From NCBI RefSeq assembly GCF_029227915.1, contig NC_079878.1, positions 7,998,001 through 8,062,000 on the forward strand: a DNA stretch of 64,000 bases, in the 5' to 3' direction. A program made the position numbers and the translations under genes. Source of the stretch: Hydractinia symbiolongicarpus (lineage: Eukaryota > Cnidaria > Hydrozoa > Anthoathecata > Hydractiniidae). Each line of letters starts with the position of its first letter. Positions within the stretch are counted from its first letter, which is position 1. The notes below the pieces were generated by a model. The model did not search any database and was not told where the DNA came from. It saw only the letters and a program-made list of their open reading frames with translations. Of the stretch, positions 1-11,900 are shown piece after piece.

Positions 1-986
1 TTGAACACCTTTCTAGCCTGTGAAAAAAGTCCGTTTTCAAATGAAAAACCTATAAAAACTTAATCAATTAATATACATTAGCAGACAGGTCTCCAGGATT
101 ATGCATGTAAGAAGCACAATAAAAAATATATAATACTTTTTACCCAATAAGCCTTTGTGTTCCAACAAACTTTCCCATTCTTCTTCAGTTTTTACTTCTT
201 TCTAAAATATTATTAACCAATATTTAAAATGGTAAAAATGTGAATGGAGATCGATTATTTTTTAAACAAATATCAATTAGAAGGTGGAGATTGAGGTTTG
301 GAATTTCTAAATGTTTTCTTGAACATGGAAGTTTGAAATCAAGGCTTAATTGTTTCATACATTATAAAAGTACAATGCAATGCAATACTAGGCAAGTTCA
401 TTCTGTACTTCTGACCTCAGCAGCAAGCATCCATTTATTAAAGTTTTTAAGGGGAATTAATGATTAGAAAATGCTAAAAACATCTTTCTTTCCTGATTTT
501 CCATAATAAGACAAGACCTTTTTTCTTTCTAGCCATTGACTATTTATTTATAAAAACTAGGTATAAGTGGGAATGAGAATGGAAAAAAAATCTGGTTCAG
601 TTACATTGATTTTGAACCGTGCAAATAGTAAACTCTGGAATATTTTTATACAAAACAAAGATAAAGGTTTAGTTAGATTTGGCTGGGAATTTTTATACTA
701 TACAATTTATAAATAAGCTATGTAAGTTAAAGTTCTTAATTTCGCATTTACTCATTTTCTATATAAAGCTATATAAAGGAAATAAATTTGGGCTGGAAGA
801 AAATTGTTGGAATTTCGTTTTGGCAGGACGGCAAAAATTAAATTTTTAGAAAATTTAATTTAATTGCAGGAAAATGAAAATAAATAGTTTTGATGATGAC
901 TTTACTCCAATAAACATGCAAACTTTTTTCTCTCCAATTTTATGGCAGGTCCTTACACGAAGACAAAAAAGTTAGGGGTCTTTAGG

Positions 987-1044
987 ACACTGTCAACTCC
1001 AAAAGTGAGGTTTCTGGGAACAACTCCAAAAGTGAGGTTTCTGG
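987..1044. repeat. Short direct tandem repeat (about 34 bp, two copies)
   Basis: The phrase beginning CAACTCCAAAAGTGAGG is repeated immediately after itself with one or two changes at the end. It lies in AT-rich sequence downstream of the terminal exon of the small minus-strand gene. No function is visible. Confidence 0.6.
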
Positions 1045-1161
1045 AAAGAGCCTCAGAATGAGTGATATGTATTATATAAACGCACACATAGCAAAATATT
1101 TCCATCTGATTTAAGAAATTTCTGTCTTGGTAGTATAAGTTTGTTTACTTCCAATGGTAAA

Positions 1162-3958
1162 TTAGGATCTTTCTGCAGACAGCACAATTACACATTCATC
1201 CTTTTTCGGACCTTTAGGCAGAGGAAATATACATGGCAAATTTTTTGCCAGCAATTTTACCTGTAAAAAAACGTGGTAGAATACGCTACAAAAAGCGCAG
1301 AGGCATGTAAACAAAGTGTTGCAGTCAGCCACGGTAGAAGCACTGTCATCAGACACTTGTTTTACAAAATTCAATTATATGATCTAAAATTTTGATTTTA
1401 ACAACTACAAAAAAATTGACGGCTTAAAGCATCAACATTGTAGGTTAATTAATCATGCATGTTTTCAAAAAGAGAAGTTACGTTGTTATTACGTTGGTTT
1501 CTTATTCAAAATAATTAGCTATTTTCCATGTGTTTTAAAAATACATTTTTATAGCCTTCCTTAAGTAAATGCCGATTTTCTAAGAATACCGGCGGTCATA
1601 TCAAAAAGTAAAACCCTGGTGTAATCTGCTAAAACTGAAAAGTGTCAAAATCTCTGCTGATTTTCCTCATATTTTCTTGTTTATATATAAAACATCAGCA
1701 ATGAGGAACAGGCAAAAAGATTTAGCATAAGCGTGCCCCAAAACATATCACAGGGTCATTTTATTAATCAGGTCAGTGACTTTTTCAACATGATTGACAT
1801 GTGTTGTACATACAGCTTGAAAGTTTTTTTTAGTTCTTTTTAATGAATGTCCTCTTTGATTAAAAATACCAAATTGGATGTTTTACAGTCAAATTGATCA
1901 GGACTGGAGTCAACTTTGGTTGACACACACTTGAAGCAACACATTTTTTAGCTAGCTAACTACAGATACAAATAATTCATTGAAAACATTGTTTTGTGTA
2001 ACTTACATTAGATTCTTATTGTATATATCCAATATACTGGCTATGCATTCTGAGTAAGAAAACTTGAACACATTTAACTAAATTTGGTTCACACCAGTAT
2101 ACTGTATTTTAGTGGTTATCACTCTCGTACTTTGTGCGAGAGACCGGGGTTCAATTCCCATTGTTGGCAATTCAATATGGGCAATTGAATATTACTGTAG
2201 CCCCAGGTTAACATAAGCCATGTGAGGGAAATTGGGTAGATGGCGCACTGCGTGGGTAGTTGGATGTGGCAGGGAGTTGACTGGCAGAGCGCTGACCCCA
2301 ATTGAGTTTGTGTAACTCAAAGACAGCATTAAATACTCCAGCATTAAATACTCCTCATCAAAGCCATGGCCCCTCCTGGAAATAATATACAGGGTATATT
2401 CCTCTATATTGGTGAGGCTAGCCATGTAAAATATGCACATCTATCTATATCTATCCCACAGGATCCCTTTACAGGATCCCTTGATTGTAGCAGGCAAAAT
2501 AGAAGAAGAAATGCCTAAACAACAAAAACCCTGCAGGCCAATTACTGCTTCTTCCCTTATTTCTAGTAAAGAAAGGAACCATGACTTCAACTAATCTGAC
2601 GACTGTAACCATTTCCTCATTCAATAGTTTACTATAGCTAGCCTGTGCTCTGCCAAAAATTAAAATAAAGATTGTAAAATCACCTGCAGTTCTTTAAATG
2701 CTTCTGGCGCTTTTTTCAAAAAAGCCATGTAGTCTTATTTTAACTTCAAATAAATATATGTAACATGAATAAGTTATTACCAATAAATCTCATGAGCAGC
2801 ACACTTTTAGAGCGAGCAATCACAGCAACTTTTCCTGCTGCTCCTCTACCATTTTTAAACACACTTATGATGCGATAGCAACAATGTTTTTCTTGCAGCT
2901 TTGGTCTGGCGTCTAGTTTGACCATGAACGTCAACAAAATCAAGAACATGCTCAGTAAATTTACATTAGATGCGAAGAAATTCTGACAACAGACGAAGTA
3001 TTTTCAGACAATTTTTATCTCAGGTTTAGAAGAATTTATAGAACAAAAAATAATGTTGTCTTACTCCAACTTCAGGACTTTTTAGTTTCTTATCAATCCA
3101 AAACTTTGTCGACCAAAATTTTCGTTGGTCCTTTTCATCTTAAATCAATGTTTTTCACATAAAACGTTTGGGTTGCCGACATTGCACACGTTTTTTATAA
3201 GAACAGATTGAGAGATCCAAAACAAGAACATGTTAAAAACGTTTTAAGATTCTGTCAATACCGAAAAGTACCAAAAAATTCTTGCGGGTTTTTTGCCTTC
3301 TTGACAGACGGCAAAAAATATTTTTCGCTGTCTTCTATAGAAAAGGAAAGAATCCCTGGGAACGAGGGTTACTGAAATGCTTTTTTACAGTTCAAAATTT
3401 AAAAACAGTTGTAGGTTTCCTCATGCTGAGTGTTCTTATCTATTTGTAAAAGAGCGTTTTTCTTTATAAGAATAGCGTGTTTTTTCATTTCAGCCTTAGT
3501 AATATTCTTAATCTTAGACAAACATCGGCTTCAGAATGACTGGCATGACTGGTACAGCTTCTTCGCAACATACACTTATTCGGAACCTTTCTGAAATTGT
3601 TCTTATTTTATTTTGTTTTAGCCCTATTCCTGCTGGGCCTTTTAGGGGCTCCTCAATGCATGGAGGGGGGCTGATCCGACCCCCCCCCCCCCCCCCCTGT
3701 GTAATTTATGCAATTGTTGTCCGTTGGACCTGAAACTTAAACAATAAACAATTTGATGAAAAAAAATTGTTGACATTAACTTTAGGCTTTTGTTCTGATA
3801 AAAGTTGTTCTTGCAAAAAAAAATCATTAAAAAGAATATTACGTTGTTGACAATTACTTTCAGCCGCAAAAGGTGCAACGAAGCTCAACGAAACTTAGTG
3901 TTGTTGAAAAAATCTTTTTTACCTGAAGAATAACTTGCTGTTTTCCTCGCCCTGCCAT
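1162..3958 (-). CDS. Unrecognised small protein, four-exon model
   Basis: I do not recognise this gene. Proposed exons in transcript order are 3958-3923 (MAGRGKQQVILQ, ATG in a good context, donor GTAAAA), an internal exon ending at 2781 (start 2912 or 2898 uncertain), 2733-2684, and 1260-1162 ending in TAA. The last three join in phase: the internal exon ends TTT ATT G, the next begins AC TAC ATG, and the junction after CTGCAG is phase 0 into GTAAAATTG. The first junction is weak. Acceptor 2898 keeps frame but lacks a pyrimidine tract; acceptor 2912 looks better but would need one more exon. The product would be about 100 residues, basic, with cysteines (EKHCCYR) and the piece ISVFKNGRG, which faintly recalls the start of a doublecortin-type fold; I do not claim that. 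A SINE copy lies in the last intron. Transcript data would settle the model. Confidence 0.4.
2101..2457 (+). repeat. tRNA-derived SINE, diverged copy
   Basis: About 355 bp similar along its length to the better copy near 21.1 kb. It opens with a tRNA-like head: an A-box-like AGTGGTTATCACT and a B-box GGGTTCAATTCCC. A body of about 250 bp follows, with the shared phrases CCATGTGAGGGAAATTGGG and GGCTAGCCATGTAAAATATG, and it ends in a CTAT-type microsatellite. The head resembles a tRNA-Asp gene around the anticodon and T arms. It lacks a tRNA-like acceptor stem on the left, so it is not a functional tRNA. It sits in an intron of the small minus-strand gene. Confidence 0.8.
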
Positions 3959-5796
3959 TTTGATTTTAAAACTGCATAACCAGTCAGCCACTCAAACACT
4001 CCACGGTGGCATTTCGATTTCCAATTTTACCGCATTCGAATGAATCTTCGAATTCGAAAACTACACAGGAACTCGAAAACATAGAACCTGCTCTACTTGA
4101 AAGTTGTTCAAAAAGGCAGCGAGTTTACCTGGCGAGTCTGAATCTGGCTACAAAACATTTTACAATATAATAACAACACATCTCCTGCTTTATCCATTTA
4201 TTAAGTGGTTTGTTTAGTTGGAACTTCCTCCAAAAGTGAAAAAGGGAGCCACGTAATTTTTGTCAAAAGTTTTAACCCATTTCTGCTAGGCTTTTTGGAC
4301 GTCTCAGAACTAAGGGTTTTTGTAATTCCCAAGAGATGTACAAGCCTCAACGATATGTATATATTTAATGCACATTATTTGATGGGAATTGAAAACTGAT
4401 TGTAAAAATTTCGATCCTACTGCCACCTGTCAAAAAGTTTATGATGCACTTGACTGGCTTTTTTTAGAAAATGACTTTTTTTACATTAGACAGATATGAA
4501 CAAGAACTCTCCATACCTTGATGGATTACCACAATTCGAAGTTATCGAGAGTGTTTTTAAAAAAATTTCGCATGAAAACATATCCACTAATTTTTTAGGA
4601 AGTTGCTAGGTCTCCATTTTCTCCCCTTTTTCAAAATTGAAAACAAATTTTTTTTTAAATAATCACTGGCATTGAGAATATGTTATAAAATAAACACTTT
4701 AATTCTGTAAAATCTTGAAAGCGGAGTTCTTCGGTTAAAATACTTCCCCGTTCTAAGCAACTTTATCAAACATGACCTACACAACACTTTCTTGTGAAAA
4801 TATTGACTAAATAACCTTTCGAAGCCAATTTGTAGACATTCAGCAGAATCAACACAAAAACTGCTATAAAACCAGTTCACGTACGCACAAAGGTAGACAC
4901 GAGTTGTTTGCAGGAACTTGCCTCGTATCTGATGTTCGGGCATAGTTATTTTCTTAACTATTGTTCAGCAAAATTTTCTCAGATAAATTCTAAATCATTT
5001 TGGCTGGCGTTACTCGATAAATATTCTTTGTTCATTTAGAACTTATGCTTTCAGTTTCGTGTTAAGGGTAAGGTTCGAACCCATCTTAGGCACAAAAGTC
5101 TGCGTTTAACTGTATAATAATAGTTTTTCTTTCATTTTACAAAATTAATGCTTACGACAGGTAAAAAATAATTAAAATTAAACAGAGATGGATAAAAAAT
5201 TGAGGGTACAACATTGCATGATTATATCTAGCAGATGGTAAAGTTAAGTTCCCCTCGAAATCATGCTGAAGTACCAGAAAAATTACAACCTTCAGAAATA
5301 CAAGAAAATGAAAAAAGAGAAAAACACTTTGAGAAGTGAACGCAGATAAAACCACATACAAAATATGTGACGAAGAAATTGTAAATAATTTTCTACTGTA
5401 GTACATACATATATCTTTTAATTAAATTTCACAAATATATATACAAATTAATCAGAGATAGTTTTGAAAGCTTTTAAAAAATCCATAACTTAAAAACATG
5501 ATCTTTGTATCTTACTTTACCTATTTTTCGCGCCAAAAAGCAAATTAAGAATGTTCACTCGCGCGTGAAAGCAAATTCGACAAATTAGAATGACTAAACA
5601 GAGTGTATTTGCAATAACTATGTAAATAATAAGTTTAAAAAAAACAAGAAAAAAATCATGGCTTTTACAGCTACATGTAAAAATTAATTTTTGTCACAAT
5701 ATTTGTATTGGCCTAACTAAACGGATTTTGCATTTCAATATATTGTCTAAAAATAAACCAGCTCCAACAAACGCTTTCTCGTTGTGTAAACAAAGA
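3959..5796. other. AT-rich intergenic stretch, nothing supportable
   Basis: Between the proposed first exon of the small gene and the 3' end of the SIPA1L-like gene I see only short frames without splice context or recognisable domains. Confidence 0.5.
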
Positions 5797-5802
5797 TTTA
5801 TT
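5797..5802 (-). terminator. Candidate polyadenylation signal of the SIPA1L-like gene
   Basis: AATAAA on the minus strand, about 125 nt beyond the TAG stop at 5927-5929. It is the first canonical hexamer I found downstream. In such AT-rich DNA a hexamer is weak evidence. Confidence 0.4.
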
Positions 5803-5926
5803 TCGCGTGCACATCGTTCGTAACGAAGATAGCTCAAAACCAACTAGTGGTCATAAGTCGAATACACAACAGCTGCGGTGTTTATCGATAGATCAGATAT
5901 CGAGGTTTCAACTTCTGTCATTAACA

Positions 5927-8900
5927 CTATCGTGGGTCGTTCTGCTTTTGCTTCACTTTCTGTTTTTCCTGTGGCGACGAATCGAGGAAAAGGGAGGTGA
6001 ATTTTCGCAACTGAGAAGCAGCCTGTTTTGATTGTTCAAGCAATCGTTCTTTTTCTTCCATTGAACGAGTTAACTCTTGAGATAATCGCTCTTTCTCTTC
6101 TCTTTCCTAGAAAGCACAATACCATGAAAATTAGTAAAAAAAAGGCTTCGATTAATAATTACAACCCAGGCTCAACGAACACTCGGCTCAGTTGCACCCA
6201 TGTGATTCGAAATATGTTCTAAATTGAAACACTTTTTATAGGTCCCTTCGGAGTTATATCAAACAAATGCAAATGTTGGGGGTGTGTGGTCAGATTTCAT
6301 CATGTTATTCGAGTTATGTTTGACAGCGCTTTCTTAATGTCAGCAAAATGAGTTATTTTTCACAAATAAATTGCAGAAAATTTTACAAAAATTATTTTGT
6401 GAATGAAGCAGGGAAATTTTGACAACTCATATAAAAAACAAGTTATAAAATAGCATCAGATTTTCAGTTAAAACCATCTTCAATGCATACATATAGATGC
6501 AAAAAGCTTTGACAACTAAATTTCACGATCAATACCACATAACCCTATTTATACCATGTAGAGGTATGTGAAAGCGTTTGGGCACGTCCGATAATCTTAA
6601 AACCTGAAGCCTAGACTTAAACAATTATTTTTACCAAACAAACAACGACAACCATAACGACAAGAACAACGACAATATAGCGGTGAGAACAACACAAACA
6701 ACAAAACAACAACAACAACAAACAAACATACCTGTTCTAACTCGTTTTCCATGACAGTAAGCATCACGTGAAGATCTTCTTTGCTCCAGGGAGAAGTTGT
6801 TGAACCTTTGTTAGCCGCTAGATCCAGACCTCTGACAACAAGTGGGATACATGTGGCTATAAATGACAAAAAAAGAAAGAGATATATACACGTCAACAAC
6901 TCCAACACTAACGACAACGCATATCACAACGACGTTATCACGTGAAAGGCGATAAAACAACGCCAATGACGGAATAGAAGTTTAAATATTCTCTATTTAT
7001 ACCTGGAGTTCTACGCTGCTTCATATTGCCACAGGACACATGGACGTTCCTTTTCACAGAGAAATATCAATTCTTTTCTGATTAATTAAACACAAAACGC
7101 AAAAGCTATTCAAACAATTGAAGAAACGAACGGGATAACAAAATGAGCATGAAGGTAAAATGATTTAAACAACTGATTTGCAAGCGAAATAACGTTTTAC
7201 AAACATATACAAAAAACAAATCAATTAATAATATCACTAATAATATACACTGAATAACTTTTGCATATCATTAAAATATGATGTGTGATTTTGTGTGCAT
7301 AGAATTTTCGATTTTCTTTAAATCTGTAGAAAGCAAAGCCTTCGTAATATTCAACTTTATATATACTAGTACCGGCCTCGTGTTTTTAAAAAAATTGACA
7401 TCCAACATAACACTGCTATTTCTAAAAACATGTTTAATTTCCAACCGAAACAGACAATGTGTTGAGAGAATACACCAAAGGGAGGAGAGTGTCCATCCTG
7501 GTAAAAACAATTCTCATTTCTCTCGTTCTTTCGTATGGAAAAACCATTTAAATCCGATTTTGTTGTTATGATCTATACACCTAACCTTCTAAACATCTGT
7601 CACTACGTATCGACTTCTTACTTCACTTTTATTTTTTAAGATTCAAGATATTACAAGTATACATGCTGGGGGTCTGTGGGTACATATTTTTGAGATGTAA
7701 TTAAAAGGAATAACTTTAACCACATTTCACACAAAACAAACAAACAAACTAACACTTACTGCTACATGATTGATTAACTTGTTCGCTAAGAGTGGCCCGT
7801 CTTCTTTTATTACTGCGTCCTGGTAACGAATGAATCCCTCCTCTTGTTGGACTGATTGGTACACAAGGTAAGGGAGAGAGTTGGTCCTCTACAACTTCGG
7901 TTACAACCTCCTGAATTTCAACTTCAACTTCATGTTCACCATGATTTAATTTTCGATTTTCACCGAGACAAAGATCATCAGGTTTTGGCCGTTCACTTTT
8001 GCTTGCATGATTTCTTTCAATTGTTTTTTTGAAAGGCGCATGTGTTTCTGTGTTTTCACTTTGTTGCGAGCCTGACTTTTTTAAAGGCCTCTCTGGATGG
8101 CCTACCTTTACCGTTTCTTTGATGTTAGAACTTGTTTTAACTGTACTCGGAGGGGGTGACCACGGTCGAATTGCAGTAAGGCTAACTTTCGCTTCTGATC
8201 TCATTCTGGCTCGTTGCGCAGAATTTGATGGGTCGTATGAAGACTCGCTTGTTATTCTCGATTGCTTCGGGCTTGCGGTATGATTTTCTACACTTTTCTG
8301 TTGTTTTATCCTCTGATGATCTATCAATATTTGCGGACGACATGTACGGACAGGTACTTTAGGTGGATTACTTTCAGTTCGAGCCGTCTGGTGCGCATGT
8401 GAACTTATTTTTCTAAAAGGTAAACTCGATTCCTCGCTTCCCTGATGGTTGTTCAGGATAGGTTTAGATTTAAAACCACTTTCAGCGACAACTGCACCCC
8501 TTACACCGTTTTTTTCAGGCATTGTGGATAATTCCATCTGAAACTCAGATATGGCAGCTTCTAAGCTCTCTTCTGCTTCACTTTTGGGTAAGCGAGGTGA
8601 AATATCTTCGCTCTTAGGTAAGCGAGGTGAAATATCCTCACCAACAAGCTTTCTGGAATTTCTACTTCCCCTTCGTTTGACTTCATTATTATCTGAGGAA
8701 GAATCCGAACTAGGTGGTTCAAAATTTCTTGACCGTCTTCTATTGCTACGTCGCTTTCTTCGTCTTTCTTCACGTGGTGGAGTAGTCGTACCTGGTTTAA
8801 AACCGAAAGCAGCATCAAGCTTCGCAAAGGTCTCGGTCAGTGAGTCATCCAGTTTATCATCCGGAGATCTTCCTAACACAGTGCTGTGGTTTCCCCTTCT

Positions 8901-11900
8901 ATCTTCAAGTTTACGTATTGGTACAGGGACTGCATTTGAATGTCCTTCTGCAGTCTGTATTTTAGAATTAGCAGCAGCATCTACTGCTTTAATCAAAGCA
9001 TTGTCACGTTTGTTTCCTTTTGGAGAAAATTGCGGACTGGCACTTCTACGTCCATTTTCTAAATTAGATGCATGATGGGGTTTTCTAGACGAATGCGTAG
9101 GCGACGAAGTTACATTCTCTATCGAGTTGGATTGCTTTAATACTTCACGCCTGAGTGATGTTGGCGAGTTATTTTGTTTTACTCGTTCGTGCATTATATC
9201 ATGAGCATTTCGAACCTTCGTTCGGACTAAACTACCTTTTCTGTTAGGCCCATTCTCCTTCTCGCTGTTTAGAGCCTCCTGGCTTTTACTACGCAGACTG
9301 CAATCAGAGAAACTTTCCTGCAATTCCATAGAGTCAGTTCGTCGATGACTTTCGTTGGAATCACATTGTTGAACTTTTATCTTCTGTAATCTCGGATCGC
9401 TTTCGGATGAAACATGTTCATTTCGTGTCAAAAAGCGTCTAGGAGGTTTGACAGGAGCTGGAGTTTTAACCTTTTCTTGCACAGTGTCAACAATAGCATA
9501 ACCAGGGGCATCGTTTTCCGCAGGCAACTCCCTCGGATTTTCAAAAGCAGCTTCTAGACTGTTGCGATTATTTTTCTTTGTGCGTGCATTGACTATTAAG
9601 TCAATATTCTGTTGACGTTTTTGCACATCATAAGACGTGCCTTTCCCTTCATCCGGTTGAGAATTTTCCTTTCCTAATACCATATGTACCTTCTCGTTGA
9701 CGATAGGATAATGCATGTCGCTTGCTCGACGCGTAAACACACTCGCCACATTACCTTTTTCCAGTTTTGCTTTGTGCGAAAATACGTCATCATCTTCTTG
9801 ACGAGATTCGGCATGAGTTTCCATAGTTTTCTTTTCCGACGATTTACCGTCGCGAAAGAAAGGATTGGGACTATTAGCCAACGACCGATAAAATTTGGCG
9901 TCAATGCTTTTCCGAGTGTCGGTCAGCTGACGTTCAATTTCTCCCAGTTCATGATCGACACTTATAGAGGGACTAGTAAGCTTCATTTTATGCTGTGTTA
10001 TTTGCGGAGAGTTTTCATTCGATTTGCTTGCATTGACTGATGGCAAGTCAGACGCAGAGCGCGAAGTTATCAACCGTTCTTGATGTGAGCGATCTATGGA
10101 AGTGTTATGCATGCTTCTTGGTGAATGAAAATACGTATCTCGAAACTGGGCAGGCATATCATAAGACGATGTATCTGAGGCACCAGATGTTGTGGAGTTC
10201 CGACTTTCTTTTCTCCCAATAGCGCTAAAAAATAATACATAGTATTATAGTACATATATAGTATAGTACATACAAGGCACAGCCAAATTAGAAGATCTTG
10301 ACATATTAAGACCATCGACTTTATTATATGGTACCTTATGGAACTGGCCTAAATTCGATTCTGTAACCAAACAATATCTCCGTTGACAAAATTTTTAAAA
10401 ATAAAACGAAATCAAGACCACTTTTACAAATCATGATAAAACTGGGATTTTTGAAAATGATGGAGAAACAGTTATAAACTTTTGATTTTACACGAAGGCG
10501 GAGAAACAACAACTGAACTCTTTCTAAACCTTAAACATGCTCACCCTTCAACAGAAATGGAACGGACTTTTCCAGTAATAACAATTTCATTATTGTATGA
10601 CTCTGTACTGCCAGTCAGATACTCTTTAGATGAACTCAAATTAGAGCTACTGTCGCCGATTCCTGCAAGAGTAGCCGCCGACATACTGTAAACTGACGTC
10701 ATACTGGAATAACGACGCAAGTTACGTACGGCTTTATAACTAAAAGAAAACAAAAAAACAGATGCATGAATATAAACGTAAAATAAGAAAAACATCTTAT
10801 TATAAAATAATAAAAAATCAATAGTGTACACATTATTTTTTCTCGTGTTCCGTTGTTTTGACGGTTTATTATCAAAGGGTAAGGTACTATAAGATGTGTT
10901 TGTTGAGAGATCAACGACGTATAATTTGGCACATGTAAACATTGCATCACACATCACACATGCAAATATCGCATCACGCATACATCACACAAACTTTACA
11001 TTACCATTACACATGCAAACACTACACATATAGCATTGACTCACTTTCTTGGTTGTCCATCAGGTGCTGGTGGCAGAACAACAATGCGAACCGCGCCAGG
11101 ACGTTTCAACATCAAAATCATGCGCTCGTGAGACATTGTCCCAATCACGTGTCCACTTATCTAAAGACAAATTTGTCAAAAATATCAGAAGTTTCAAGAG
11201 TTTTCCTATATGCATCTATTCTTTAGTTCAGTGCGATGAACTAAAAATCAGTATGGTCACAAACAGTTCTCTCTCGATTTTTCTACAAAACAATTTTTAG
11301 AGGCAAAAAAAAGTGAAATATTCTTTGCATTCCAAAATTTGCACGCTCGCATTAAGTTATATTTTGGCTACATAATTTGTGAGGTTTCAGATACAAAAGT
11401 AAGAGAATTCTTGCAACAGAATAGTAAATATCCATTTGTTCTTTATTAACAAAGCATTTTCGTGCATGCGCAACTTTGATAAAACAATAAAACATAAACA
11501 CAAGTTTCTTCAATGGAATTATGAAAATTGTTCTGTAGCAATGTATTACATATATTATAACGTGTTAACACTTAGAAACTGACAAGCACCCTACCTCAAG
11601 AAGTCTGCTTCCTTTTCTCAAACCCGATTGCCAAGCAAGACCATACGGTTCTACTTCTGCTACAAGACCTTCGTAAAACACGTGAAAGCCTAATTGCCCA
11701 TCATTATTTCGACGAAGGGTTAAGTCTTGTGTCTAAAAAACAGTTTGTATTAGTAGTTGTATAGACGAAACCAATTAATGTGCCTATTAGGAGGCGCATT
11801 CTTTCGACGTAAGCCAATCTCGCAAAGTGCAGGTCGCGAGTTAAAACGTTGGCTTTTTTATAGTTACGTATAAAAGTCAAAAAATAAAGGTTCAACAAAA

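Noticed and set aside
2108-2180. tRNA gene
   Set aside because: The sequence has A- and B-box likeness but no acceptor stem, and it is continuous with the SINE body shared with the copy at 21097.
8551-9075. 174-codon plus-strand frame
   Set aside because: It lies antisense within the large SIPA1L exon, with composition explained by the opposite-strand coding sequence.
10940-11030. CATCACACAT-type repeats as a CRISPR-like array
   Set aside because: Irregular simple sequence in a eukaryotic intron, without spacers or repeat regularity.
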